From positions 6,944,001 through 7,008,000 of the forward strand of contig NZ_JACIBV010000001.1 of NCBI RefSeq assembly GCF_014195505.1: DNA of 64,000 nt, written 5' to 3'. This document shows, in pieces, positions 16,387-25,631 of this stretch; position 1 is the stretch's first letter; every line of letters starts with the position of its first letter. The DNA is from Nonomuraea dietziae (lineage in GTDB: Bacteria; Actinomycetota; Actinomycetes; Streptosporangiales; Streptosporangiaceae). The notes beneath the pieces were generated by a model. That model was given only the letters and a program-made list of their open reading frames with translations. It made no database searches and was not told the DNA's origin. The translations under genes and the position numbers were made by a program.

Positions 16387-19300
16387 GTGACGGCGGGCGA
16401 CTTCGCGGGGGCCGGCGCGCTGCTGCTGGGCACCGGCTCGCACGCGCAGGGCTCCGACCTGCCCGACCTGCCGTCCGTCGCGCGCACGCTCGACGACCTG
16501 CGATCCGTGCTGCTCGGCAGGTGCGGCCTCGCGTGGGTGCGGACGGTCCTCGACCCTCCCTCGCCGCGCGAGCTGGGTGACGCGATCGCCTCCGCGGCCT
16601 CCACGGAGGGGCCGCTGATCGTCTACTACGTCGGGCACGGCCTGGTCAGCAGGCGTGGAGCGCTCCATCTGGCGGCGGCTGAGACGGTCTCGGGGCCGCT
16701 GGCGCTGGAGCACACGGCGCTGCCGTACGACCTGATGCGCCGCTACCTGCTCGACAACGCCGGCGGGCCGCTCGTCGTGGTCCTCGACTGCTGCTTCTCC
16801 GGCAGGGCCATCGAGGGCATGTCCGACCCGTGGGACGTGGCGGAGATCTCGGGGGCGTACGTGCTCACCTCGGCCGGGCGTAGCGAGCCCTCCTTCGCGC
16901 CCGACGGCATGGCGCACACCGCCTTCAGCGGGGCGCTGCTGCGGCTGCTGACCGAGGGGCCGCCCGAGCTGACGCTGTCCGACGTGCACCGCCACCTGAG
17001 CAGGACGCTGCCGGCCGCGGGCTTCCCGAGGCCCCGCGTCCGCTCCACGGGCAGGGTGGGCGAGCTCGCGCTGCTCCGCGCCCCCTCCAGGGGCCACGGC
17101 GAGGTGCGGCCGCCGCCCGCTCCCGCCTTCGAAGGGCCGCCCTACAAGGGGCTCGAGGCGTTCGGCACGGCGGACGCGGCGCTGTTCTTCGGCAGGGAGC
17201 GCCTGGTGGAGACCCTCGTGCGGCGCCTGGACGACCCCGCGCCGCTGATCGTCACAGGGGTCTCCGGCTCGGGGAAGTCCTCGCTGTTACGCGCCGGGCT
17301 CGTTCCCGCGCTGCGGCAGCGGTCGGCGGGCCTCACCGTCGCGGTGACCACGCCGGGCGAGCCTATCCCCCCGGGCGTGGACGTGCTGGTGCTCGACCAG
17401 TTCGAGGAGGCGTTCACCGGCGGCGCCGTCCCTGACCTTCCCTGCCAGGTCGTGATCGGCGTGCGGGCCGACTTCCTCGGCAGGTGCGCCGCCGTACCCG
17501 CGTTGCGGGCGGGTCTCGAACGCGGGCCCGTCGTCGTCGGCCCGATGAGCCACGCGGAACTGCGCTCCGCCGTCGAGCGGCCCGCGCTCGCGGCCGGGCT
17601 CACCCTCGAACCCGGCCTGGTCGAGCTGCTGCTCAGCGAGCTGGGCAGCGAGCCGGGACGGCTCCCCCTGCTCTCCCACGCCCTGCTGGTCACCTGGCGG
17701 CGGCGCGGCGGCGCCACGCTCACCGTGGCGGGCTACCGGGCCACAGGCGGCATCCACGGCGCTCTGGCCGCCACCGCCGACGGCGTGCTGGCCTCGCTGC
17801 CCTCGCACGAGGCGGCGAGGGCGGTCTTCAGGCGGCTGGTCCACGTGGGGGAGGGCAGCGACGACACCAGGCGGAGGGTGCAGCTGGACCGGCTGCTGGC
17901 CGAGGTCCCCGACCCGCTGGCCGCCTGCGAGGTGGTCGACGCCTTCGCCTCCGACACCGCCAGGCTGATCACCCTCGAAGGGCAGGCGGTCGCGATCACC
18001 CACGAGGCGCTGCTGACGGCCTGGCCCGTCCTGCGCGGCTGGCTCGGCTCCGATCGCGCGGGCCTGCTCGTCGAGCAGCACCTGCTGGAGGCCGCCGCGG
18101 CATGGGAGGGCGAGACCGAAGGGCTCTACCGGGGCCACAGGCTGGCGCTCGCGCGCGAGTGGGCGCTCGGCAGGCCGTTGCCGCAGGCGGCCGAGCGCTT
18201 CCTCGCCGCCTCCATCGCGCACGAGGAGGGGAGGGCGAGGGCCGCGCGCCGCCGCGCCAGGCGCAGGGTGCTGCTGTCCGGCGTGCTGGGCGTGCTGCTG
18301 CTGCTGTCCTTGGCCGCGGGCGGCGTCGCCTTCACCCTGTACGGCAGCGCCGAGTCCGCCCGCAGGAGCGCCACCGCCCGCGCCCTCGTCCAGCAGGCCG
18401 GCGCCCAGAGCCAGGCCGACCCCGCGCACGCCCTCCGCCTGGCGCTGGCCGCCCTGGCCGTCGAGCCGGGAGAGCGGCACAGGGGCGCCCTGGTCGGGCT
18501 GCTGGCGAGCTCCCTGTACGCCGCCGCCGCGGGGGTGGGCGAGGCGACGCTGACCCTGGCCCACAGCCCTCGGGGCGGGCTGGTGGCGGCCGTCGGCCTC
18601 GACGGCTCGGCCGAGGTCTGGGACACCACCGACCGGCACGCGCTCGCCCGGGTCGCCGTGCTCGACGGCCACGGAGGAGCCGTGCGGGCCGCGGCGTTCA
18701 CGCCGGACGGCGCGACCCTCGCCACCGGCGGCGAGGACGGCAGCGTGATCGTCTGGCGGAGCTCCGACTGGGCCAGGACCGCCACCGTCGAACCGGGCCG
18801 CGGCGGGATCCACGCGCTGGACTTCAGCCCCGACGGCAGGCGGCTCGCGGTGGGCGCCGACGCGGCCGCGCTGGTGTGGCCCCTGGGCGGCGACCGGGCG
18901 GAGGCGGTGCGCGGGACGGGGCGGGACGACCCCGTCCGGTCCGTGGCCTTCACGGTGGACGGGCGGCGGGTGGTCACGTGCGGCAGGTTCGCCGACTGCG
19001 CGCTGTGGAGCCCGTCAGGCGGGGCCGCCGTGCGCTTCTCCACGCCGTCGACCGTGGAGGGCGAGCAGGCGCACGTCACCTGGGCGCTCGCGCTCAGCCC
19101 CGACGGCAGGACGATCGCCACCAGCGGGAACAGGTCACGCGCCTACCTCTGGAACATCGAGGGGACCAGGCCGAGGCTGCTGGCCGACCTCGCGGGCCAC
19201 GCCTCGGCGATCAGGGCGGTGGCCTTCAGCGGCGACGGACGGCTGCTGGCCACGGCGGGGGCCGACGGGCGGGCGATCGTGTGGGAGGTGTCGCAGGGCG

Positions 19301-20433
19301 CCGCCGTCCAGCGCGCCGTCGTCGGCGGCCGGGCGGCGGAGATGCGCTCCGTCTCGTTCGACCCCGTCACCGGAGACCTCATGACCGCTGACGCCGAGGG
19401 CCGGACGGTGCTGTGGGAGACCTCCAGACTGGGGCCGCCCGCCGTACTGGCGAAGGTGCCGCAGGAGGCGGTGGGGAGGGGCGCGCTGGCCGCGGACGGC
19501 AGGCGGCTGGTCACGGTGACGGCCGAGCACGCCCTCACCCTCTGGGAGCTGGGCGGCGACCTGCCGCGGCGCGCGCTCCTCGCCGAGGACGCGGGCCAGG
19601 TCTCCGCGCTCGCCGCCGGCGACGGCGTGGCCGTCACGGGCGGCGAGGACGGCACGGCCGCGCTGTGGCGGCCCTCGCGGCACGACACCTCGGTGGCCGC
19701 GCGGCTGTCCTCGCGGATCACCGCGGTCGCCTCGGCGGGTGGCTGGGCGCTCGCCGGCGCCGCCGACGGCAGCGCGGCGCTGTGGCCGCTCTCCTCCCGG
19801 GACCCGGTACGGCTGCCGCCCGCGCGCGGGTCGGTGGACGCGGTCGCCGTCAGCGCGAACGGCAGGCTCGCGGCGACGGGTGACGCGTCGGGCAGGGTCC
19901 GGCTGTGGAGCCTGGCCGACCCCGGGCGCCCTGCGGTGGTGGCGGACTTCCCCGCCGATCTTGATGGGATCGTCTCGGCCGCGCTGTCCGCCGACGGTCG
20001 CAGGCTGCTCGTCGGCGGGAGCGACAAGCTCGCCAGGCTCTGGGACGTCGGCGATCCCGCCAAACCCGTTCGCCTGGCTGACCTGGACAACGACTTCAGG
20101 GTGGTGGCCTCGGTCGGGTTCGCGCTGGGGTCGTCCCTGGCGTACACGGGGGCGGGCGGAGGGCCGGTGAGCCTGTGGCACGTGACGGGGGAGGGGGAGA
20201 CGCGCAGGTACGCGACGCTCCCCTCAGCCGACGAGGTGACGCTCAGCGCGGACGGGACACGCATGTTCGCCAACGGCCACCCGGCGGGGGCCGTGGTGTG
20301 GGACCTGTCGCGGCTGGCACGGGTGCTGCGCGACCCGGTCGCGGCGGCCTGCGAGATCGCCCATGGAGGGCTCGAGGAGAAGGAGTGGATGCGACTGACC
20401 GAGGGGCTCGCCTACCGACGTTCGTGTCCTTGA
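16387..20433 (+). CDS. Caspase-like protease / STAND NTPase / transmembrane / WD40 conflict-type protein
   Basis: The protein has 1348 residues. A caspase-fold peptidase comes first (about 5-225), with His84 in YYVGHG and Cys136 in the DCCFSG motif forming the dyad. An nSTAND-type NTPase follows (about 255-620): entry motif YKGLEAF, Walker A G291VSGSGKS298, Walker B LVLDQFEE with Asp337. A single membrane helix (about 628-650) comes next, then WD-type beta-propeller repeats to the C-terminus. I count 14 blade ends (from EVWD through VVWD), enough for two seven-bladed propellers. The WD40 part probably senses, the STAND part oligomerises and the caspase executes, as proposed for bacterial conflict systems. 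An in-frame stop at 16372-16374 leaves GTG 16387 as the only possible start; AGGAG lies 14-15 bp upstream. Confidence 0.93.
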   Translation: MTAGDFAGAGALLLGTGSHAQGSDLPDLPSVARTLDDLRSVLLGRCGLAWVRTVLDPPSPRELGDAIASAASTEGPLIVYYVGHGLVSRRGALHLAAAETVSGPLALEHTALPYDLMRRYLLDNAGGPLVVVLDCCFSGRAIEGMSDPWDVAEISGAYVLTSAGRSEPSFAPDGMAHTAFSGALLRLLTEGPPELTLSDVHRHLSRTLPAAGFPRPRVRSTGRVGELALLRAPSRGHGEVRPPPAPAFEGPPYKGLEAFGTADAALFFGRERLVETLVRRLDDPAPLIVTGVSGSGKSSLLRAGLVPALRQRSAGLTVAVTTPGEPIPPGVDVLVLDQFEEAFTGGAVPDLPCQVVIGVRADFLGRCAAVPALRAGLERGPVVVGPMSHAELRSAVERPALAAGLTLEPGLVELLLSELGSEPGRLPLLSHALLVTWRRRGGATLTVAGYRATGGIHGALAATADGVLASLPSHEAARAVFRRLVHVGEGSDDTRRRVQLDRLLAEVPDPLAACEVVDAFASDTARLITLEGQAVAITHEALLTAWPVLRGWLGSDRAGLLVEQHLLEAAAAWEGETEGLYRGHRLALAREWALGRPLPQAAERFLAASIAHEEGRARAARRRARRRVLLSGVLGVLLLLSLAAGGVAFTLYGSAESARRSATARALVQQAGAQSQADPAHALRLALAALAVEPGERHRGALVGLLASSLYAAAAGVGEATLTLAHSPRGGLVAAVGLDGSAEVWDTTDRHALARVAVLDGHGGAVRAAAFTPDGATLATGGEDGSVIVWRSSDWARTATVEPGRGGIHALDFSPDGRRLAVGADAAALVWPLGGDRAEAVRGTGRDDPVRSVAFTVDGRRVVTCGRFADCALWSPSGGAAVRFSTPSTVEGEQAHVTWALALSPDGRTIATSGNRSRAYLWNIEGTRPRLLADLAGHASAIRAVAFSGDGRLLATAGADGRAIVWEVSQGAAVQRAVVGGRAAEMRSVSFDPVTGDLMTADAEGRTVLWETSRLGPPAVLAKVPQEAVGRGALAADGRRLVTVTAEHALTLWELGGDLPRRALLAEDAGQVSALAAGDGVAVTGGEDGTAALWRPSRHDTSVAARLSSRITAVASAGGWALAGAADGSAALWPLSSRDPVRLPPARGSVDAVAVSANGRLAATGDASGRVRLWSLADPGRPAVVADFPADLDGIVSAALSADGRRLLVGGSDKLARLWDVGDPAKPVRLADLDNDFRVVASVGFALGSSLAYTGAGGGPVSLWHVTGEGETRRYATLPSADEVTLSADGTRMFANGHPAGAVVWDLSRLARVLRDPVAAACEIAHGGLEEKEWMRLTEGLAYRRSCP

Positions 20434-20443
20434 GGAGACAGTC

Positions 20444-20836
20444 ATGATCATGAGAATCGCCGCCACAGCCCTGCTCGTCACCGCCTTACTGCCCGCTTCC
20501 GCGCACGCGGCCACGCTCGTCACAGGACCGGACGGCAACAGGGCCACGATCCGCGCCTCGATCGACGGACACCACAAGCTGACGGTCCTGCTTCCCTCGG
20601 TCACGGACAGGCACAGGAGCAGGTGCACCTGGGTGGTCCTGCTCGTGCGCCGTACGGACGGGCACAGGAGGACGGTGCCCGAGTGGAGATCGGCCACCAA
20701 CCGCAACTGCACCAACAGGACGGTCGCCCTGCCCACCTTCACCAGAGGCGACGTCAAGCGGGCATGGGCGCAGCTGTGCGTCTCACGGTCCGCGCCCACG
20801 AGGCCGTGCTCCAGGTCGTGGACGAGGCTGGTCTGA
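20444..20836 (+). CDS. Small exported four-cysteine protein, unknown function
   Basis: The protein has 130 residues. An N-terminal Sec signal (MIMRIAATALLVTALLPASAHA, cleavage likely after AHA near residue 22) precedes a basic mature domain with four cysteines (in RCTWVV, NCTNRT, QLCVSR, RPCSRS), enough for two disulfides. It begins 10 bp after the caspase-STAND stop and has its own GAGGAG site, so it is very likely co-transcribed with it. ATG at 20444 or 20450 could serve. I do not recognise the family. The pairing could mean that it is a ligand, modulator or unrelated passenger of the conflict protein. Confidence 0.75.
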   Translation: MIMRIAATALLVTALLPASAHAATLVTGPDGNRATIRASIDGHHKLTVLLPSVTDRHRSRCTWVVLLVRRTDGHRRTVPEWRSATNRNCTNRTVALPTFTRGDVKRAWAQLCVSRSAPTRPCSRSWTRLV

Positions 20837-20920
20837 ACAGGTGAACGGCGTCCCCGGGAGGACCGGGTTGTCGGTGTCGCGAGATAGCGTTCTCCCAGGG
20901 TTGACGGAGGGAGTTTCCTG

Positions 20921-23101
20921 ATGAGCGCCGAGGTCGAGGGTGTGCCGGTGGACGCGCTGAAGCGGCACGCCGAGCTGAGCGAGCTGGTCGAGGAGGCGCG
21001 TGAGCGCTACTACGTCCTCGACGAGCCCACCGTGAGCGACGCGCAGTTCGACGCGTGGTTCAACGAGCTTCTCCAGCTCGAGCAGGCCCATCCCACGCTG
21101 CAGACGCCCGACTCGCCGACGCAGAAGGTGGGCGCGCCCGTCAGGGGCGACTTCGCCAAGGTGCAGCACCTGCAGAAGATGGAGAGCCTCGACAACGCCT
21201 TCAACGACGCCGACATGGCCGCCTGGCAGGTCAGGGCCGAGCGCCTGGCCGAGCACGACCCGGGGCCCTACCTGTGCGAGCTGAAGATCGACGGCCTCGC
21301 CATCGCGCTGGTCTACCGCAACGGCAGGCTGGAACGCGGCGCCACCAGGGGCGACGGGCGCACCGGCGACGACGTGACGCCCAACGTCCGCACCATCAAG
21401 GGCATCCCGCACAAGCTCGAGGGCGACGACGTGCCCTCGCTCGTCGAGGTGCGCGGCGAGGTCTACATCCCCGTCGCGGAGTTCGGGAAGCTCAACGAGC
21501 AGCTGGTCGAGCAGGGCAAGGCGCCCTTCGCCAACCCGCGCAACGCCGCGGCGGGCACGCTGCGGCAGAAGGACTCCCGCATCACCGCGCAGCGGCCGCT
21601 GCGGATGCTGGTCCACGGGGTCGGCGTCTGGGAGGGCGCGGCCGAGCCGCGGACCCAGTCGCAGGTCTACGACAGGCTGCGCGAGTTCGGGCTGCCCGTG
21701 AGCGACCTCTACCAGGTCGTGCCCGACCTCACCGGCATCAACGACTTCATCGAGCACTACAGGGTCCACCGCCACGACCCCGCCTACGAGATCGACGGCG
21801 TGGTCGTCAAGGTCGACAAGATCAGGACCCAGCGCGAGCTCGGCTCCACCTCGAGGGCGCCACGCTGGGCGATCGCCTTCAAGTACCCGCCCGAGGAGGT
21901 CAACACCAAGCTGCTCGACATCGAGGTGGGCGTCGGCCGTACCGGCAGGGTCACCCCCTACGCGGTGATGGAGCCCGTGCTCGTGGCGGGGTCCACGGTC
22001 GAGAGGGCCACGCTCCACAACGCGGCGATCGTCGTCAAGAAGGGCGTGCTCATCGGCGACACCGTCGTGCTGCGCAAGGCGGGCGACGTCATCCCCGAGA
22101 TCGTCGCCCCCGTCACGGCGCTGCGCGACGGCTCCGAGCGCGAGTTCGTCATGCCGACCCACTGCCCCGAGTGCGGCACCGAGCTGGCCTACGAGAAGGA
22201 GGGCGACGCCGACCTGCGCTGCCCCAACGCCCGCTCGTGTCCCGCGCAGATCCGTGAGCGCCTCTACTTCGCGGCGGGGCGGCGCGCCCTCGACATCGAA
22301 GGCCTCGGCTACGTCGCCGCCACGGCGCTGACCCAGCCGGTCGAGGGCCAGGAGCCGGTGCTGCGCACCGAAGCCGACCTGTTCGACCTCACGCTGGAGC
22401 AGCTCATCCCGATCAGGTCGGTGGTGCGCGACCAGGAGACGGGTCTGCCCAAGATCGACCCGAAGACCGGCGAGCCGAAGGTGGTCTCGTTCTTCTCCAA
22501 CGTCAGCGGCGCGCCGAGCCAGAACGCGCTGAAGCTCCTGGCGGAGCTCGAGGAGGCCAAGAAGGTGCCGCTCTGGCGGGTGCTGGTCGCGCTCTCCATC
22601 CGCCACGTGGGGCCGCCCACCGCCCAGGAGCTGGCCGGCGCCCTGCGCTCGATCGACGCGGTCATGAACGCCTCCGAGGAGGAGCTGGCCGCGGTCGAGG
22701 GCATCGGTCCTCGCGTCGCCGCGACGATCCGCGAGTGGTTCGCCGTCGACTGGCACCGCGAGATCGTCGAGCGCTGGAAGGCGGCGGGCGTCCGCATGGA
22801 GGACGAGCCCGCCCCGGAGAAGGGCCCGCAGACCCTCGAGGGCCTCACGTTCGTCGTCACCGGCACCCTGGAGGGCTTCACCCGCGATTCGGCCGCCGAG
22901 GCCATCACCTCGCGCGGCGGCAAGGTCGCGGGGTCGGTCTCGAAGAAGACCGCCTTCGTGGTGGTGGGCGAGAACGCGGGTTCCAAGTACGACAAGGCGG
23001 TCAGCCTGGGAGTGCCCATCCTCAACGAGGCCGGGTTCGGGGTGCTGCTGGATCAGGGCCCCGAAGCCGCTGCGGAGGTCGCCGTCAAGCCGGAAGAATA
23101 G
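20921..23101 (+). CDS. ligA: NAD-dependent DNA ligase LigA
   Basis: This 726-residue enzyme seals nicks during replication and repair using NAD+. The adenylated lysine is Lys122 in CELKIDGLAIA. The domains run in order: Ia and adenylation (1-330), OB fold, zinc finger (CPECGTELA ... CPNARSCP, about 410-435), helix-hairpin-helix region, and a C-terminal BRCT domain (about 640-720, TFVVTGTLEGFTRDSA). The length is typical of actinobacteria. GGAGGGAG lies 7 bp before the ATG. An EF-hand gene follows 25 bp downstream and may be co-transcribed. Its position after the MetE-like gene and before gatC matches the conserved actinobacterial order. Confidence 0.97.
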   Translation: MSAEVEGVPVDALKRHAELSELVEEARERYYVLDEPTVSDAQFDAWFNELLQLEQAHPTLQTPDSPTQKVGAPVRGDFAKVQHLQKMESLDNAFNDADMAAWQVRAERLAEHDPGPYLCELKIDGLAIALVYRNGRLERGATRGDGRTGDDVTPNVRTIKGIPHKLEGDDVPSLVEVRGEVYIPVAEFGKLNEQLVEQGKAPFANPRNAAAGTLRQKDSRITAQRPLRMLVHGVGVWEGAAEPRTQSQVYDRLREFGLPVSDLYQVVPDLTGINDFIEHYRVHRHDPAYEIDGVVVKVDKIRTQRELGSTSRAPRWAIAFKYPPEEVNTKLLDIEVGVGRTGRVTPYAVMEPVLVAGSTVERATLHNAAIVVKKGVLIGDTVVLRKAGDVIPEIVAPVTALRDGSEREFVMPTHCPECGTELAYEKEGDADLRCPNARSCPAQIRERLYFAAGRRALDIEGLGYVAATALTQPVEGQEPVLRTEADLFDLTLEQLIPIRSVVRDQETGLPKIDPKTGEPKVVSFFSNVSGAPSQNALKLLAELEEAKKVPLWRVLVALSIRHVGPPTAQELAGALRSIDAVMNASEEELAAVEGIGPRVAATIREWFAVDWHREIVERWKAAGVRMEDEPAPEKGPQTLEGLTFVVTGTLEGFTRDSAAEAITSRGGKVAGSVSKKTAFVVVGENAGSKYDKAVSLGVPILNEAGFGVLLDQGPEAAAEVAVKPEE

Positions 23102-23126
23102 GCCTTCCCTACGGAAAGGTGGTCAT

Positions 23127-23336
23127 ATGTCCGAGCTCAGCGGTGAGCGGTTGGCGGAGCTCCGTCAGGCCTTCGCCTCGATCGACGTCAGCGGCGACGG
23201 GTTCATCAGCCAGGAGGAGTTCCTGAAGCACTTCCCCGGCCTGCCCGCCGAAGCGCTCGGGTCGCTGGAGCAGACCGCCGACGCCGACGGGGACGGCCGG
23301 ATCTCCTTCGAGGAGTTCGTCCGTCTCCTGGGCTGA
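23127..23336 (+). CDS. Two-EF-hand calcium-binding protein
   Basis: The protein has 69 residues and consists almost entirely of two canonical EF-hands. Loop 1 is Asp20 to Glu31 (DVSGDGFISQEE) and loop 2 is Asp52 to Glu63 (DADGDGRISFEE), each with acidic or hydroxyl ligands at positions 1, 3, 5, 9 and 12. There is no signal peptide, so it should be a cytosolic calcium sensor or buffer, calmodulin-like in layout but half the size. GGAAAGG precedes the ATG. It sits 25 bp after ligA and a hairpin follows it, so the two probably share a transcript. Confidence 0.9.
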   Translation: MSELSGERLAELRQAFASIDVSGDGFISQEEFLKHFPGLPAEALGSLEQTADADGDGRISFEEFVRLLG

Positions 23337-23343
23337 GATCAGT

Positions 23344-23383
23344 TTTCCCGCAAAACGGATAAATGCCGCGTTTTGCCGGGAAA
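23344..23383 (+). terminator. Imperfect AT-rich hairpin after the EF-hand gene
   Basis: The left arm TTTCCCGCAAAACG (23344-23357) pairs with the right arm CGTTTTGCCGGGAAA (23369-23383), with one bulged base and an 11-nt loop. It lies 7 bp after the EF-hand stop. The A/T content is unusually high for this chromosome. It probably ends the ligA transcript, but it lies upstream of the GGDEF-EAL gene and could also be an operator. Confidence 0.55.
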
Positions 23384-23463
23384 TGTGGGCAAGTGGGGTG
23401 ACGGAACGTAGGCGGGTGGTTTCGGGAAGTGGGGTAAAGGTCGTACCCTCCCATAGTGACCTC

Positions 23464-25530
23464 ATGGGGGTTCTGTTACCGATGACCGACCCGAATGACA
23501 CGCGCGACACGGGACCACGCGTAGGCACCCCGTTGTGGGCCTTCCTCGCAGGCGTCTCCGTGATCGGCTGCACCGCGCTGATCGTGGCCGAGCTGCGCCT
23601 CGACGTGTTCGAACTGGCCGAGCTGGCCAGGGCGCCGCTCTTCTGGGTGCTGGCCGTCCTGGTGGTGCTCGGCGAGCTGCGTCCCGTGATGGTGTCGTCG
23701 GCCACCGCGGTGGGCGGCACCTATCCGGCGACCATGTTCACCTTCGCCGTGCTCCTGCACTACGGGCTCGCGGTGGCGGTGCTCATGCAGGTCGTCGGCA
23801 TCGTGGTCAACGGCGTCGTCACCCGCAAGGCCTGGCACAGGGTGAGCTTCAACGTCGCCCAGGCCACTCTGGCGTTCACCGCGGCGGCGGTCGTGCTCGG
23901 CCTGTTCGGCATCGTGCCGAGCCCGTCGTCGCCGTGGGTGCCCTCAGGGCCCACCCTGACGGCCGTCGCGCTGTCGGGCCTGGCCTACTTCGCCGCGCGG
24001 GCGATGCTGGTCTGCGGCGCCGTGGCGCTGCACGAGCGGCGCTCGCTGAGCAGGGTGCTGCGGGCGACCGTGGGCCCGCAGGCGCTGGTCTACACGGCGC
24101 TGCTCGGCCTCGCGCCGCTGGTCGTCGTGGTCATGGAGGACTCACCGGGGCTGGTGCCGCTGTTCGTGGCGCCGCTGGCCGCGGTCTACTTCACCGCCAC
24201 GCTGTCCATGCGCCGCGACCACCAGGCGATGCACGACGAGCTCACGGGGCTGCCCAACCGCAAGATGCTCATCGTCTCCACCGAGGAGGCGCTGGCCGAG
24301 GCGCGCCACGACGAGCGGGTGGGGCTGTTCCTCATCGACCTCGACAGGTTCAAAGAGGTCAACGACACCATGGGGCACCCGGTCGGCGACCGGTTGCTGC
24401 AGATGGTCGCCCACAGGCTCACCCACTCCGTGCGGCCCGGCGACGTCGTCGCACGCCTCGGCGGCGACGAGTTCGCGGTGCTGCTGCCGTCCATCAGAGA
24501 CTCGCACGCGGCGAGGGAGGTCGCGGCCAGGCTCAGGGCCGCGCTGACCGAGCCCGTCCGCCTCGAGGGCATGACGTTCGACATGGACGGCTCGGTCGGC
24601 ATCGCGCTCTTCCCTGACCACGCCCCCGACTTCGAGCTGCTGCTGCAGCGCGCGGACGTGGCGATGTACCTGGCCAAGGAGGGCCGTACGGGGGTCGAGC
24701 TCTACCAGCAGGACAAGGACCGCAACTCGCCCGAGCGCCTCGGCCTGCTGGGCGACCTGCGGCGCGCGGTCGACAACCGCGAGCTGCGGCTGCACTACCA
24801 GCCCAAGGTCGATCTCGCCACCGGCGAGGTGCGGGGGATGGAGGCGCTGCTGCGCTGGCGCCATCCGGTGCGCGGGCCGATCCCCCCTGACGACTTCATC
24901 CCGCTGGCCGAGCAGTCCTACCTGATGCGGCAGCTGACCGAGTACGTCATCGACGCGGTGATGGAGCAGGCGGCCCGCTGGTGGCACACCGGGCTGCAGG
25001 TGCAGATCTCGGTCAACGTCTCGGCCCGCGACCTGCTCGACTCCGCCCTCCCCGACCAGCTGGAGGCCGGGCTCTCCCGCTTCAGACTGCCGCCCGAGGC
25101 GATCCAGCTGGAGGTCACCGAGCGGATCCTGATGGGCGACCAGGCCTACACCCACGAGACCATCAAGGCGCTGGCCGCGCTCGGCGTGCCGCTGGCGCTC
25201 GACGACTTCGGGACCGGCTACTCCTCCTTCATCCGCCTGCAGCGGCTGGCCGCCTCCGAGGTGAAGATCGACGCCTCGTTCGTGCAGCGGCTGTCGTCGT
25301 CGGAGGACGACGAGCGCATCGTCCGCTCGATCGTCGACCTGGTCCGCTCTCTCGGCCTGCGGTCGGTGGCCGAGGGGGTCGAGACCGAGGAGGTGGCGCT
25401 CAAGCTCACCGGCATGGGCTGCGACATGGGCCAGGGCTGGCTGTTCGGCAGGCCGATGGCGCCCGCCGACGCGACCGTCTGGCTGAGGGAGCGCGTCGGC
25501 GTGCAGGAAGCCGAGTACGTCGAGATCTGA
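23464..25530 (+). CDS. Membrane GGDEF-EAL protein (cyclic di-GMP turnover)
   Basis: The protein has 688 residues from ATG 23464; ATG 23482 (MTDPNDTRD) is an equally possible start. The N-terminal 245 residues contain about six to seven membrane helices (MASE-like sensor). The GGDEF domain (about 255-420) has the intact site G333GDEF, so diguanylate cyclase activity is possible. The EAL domain (about 435-680) has E460AL, NVSARDLL, the EVTER motif and DDFGTGYSS, so phosphodiesterase activity is also possible. Net activity cannot be told from sequence. CATAGT (23452-23457) lies 6 nt before ATG 23464, which favours that start on a leaderless message. Confidence 0.93.
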   Translation: MGVLLPMTDPNDTRDTGPRVGTPLWAFLAGVSVIGCTALIVAELRLDVFELAELARAPLFWVLAVLVVLGELRPVMVSSATAVGGTYPATMFTFAVLLHYGLAVAVLMQVVGIVVNGVVTRKAWHRVSFNVAQATLAFTAAAVVLGLFGIVPSPSSPWVPSGPTLTAVALSGLAYFAARAMLVCGAVALHERRSLSRVLRATVGPQALVYTALLGLAPLVVVVMEDSPGLVPLFVAPLAAVYFTATLSMRRDHQAMHDELTGLPNRKMLIVSTEEALAEARHDERVGLFLIDLDRFKEVNDTMGHPVGDRLLQMVAHRLTHSVRPGDVVARLGGDEFAVLLPSIRDSHAAREVAARLRAALTEPVRLEGMTFDMDGSVGIALFPDHAPDFELLLQRADVAMYLAKEGRTGVELYQQDKDRNSPERLGLLGDLRRAVDNRELRLHYQPKVDLATGEVRGMEALLRWRHPVRGPIPPDDFIPLAEQSYLMRQLTEYVIDAVMEQAARWWHTGLQVQISVNVSARDLLDSALPDQLEAGLSRFRLPPEAIQLEVTERILMGDQAYTHETIKALAALGVPLALDDFGTGYSSFIRLQRLAASEVKIDASFVQRLSSSEDDERIVRSIVDLVRSLGLRSVAEGVETEEVALKLTGMGCDMGQGWLFGRPMAPADATVWLRERVGVQEAEYVEI

Positions 25531-25631
25531 GAGCGATGCCTGGAGGCGGCGCTAATGGTTCGGCCACCCTCCGTCAAGAGCCCTAGGATGACAGTGTCCA
25601 AACTCCATCCACGAAACGGGTTCAACGACTC

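Noticed and set aside
16374..16580. ATG start at 16374 for the caspase gene
   Set aside because: It is in another frame and leads to a short ORF; the caspase frame has a stop at 16372-16374.
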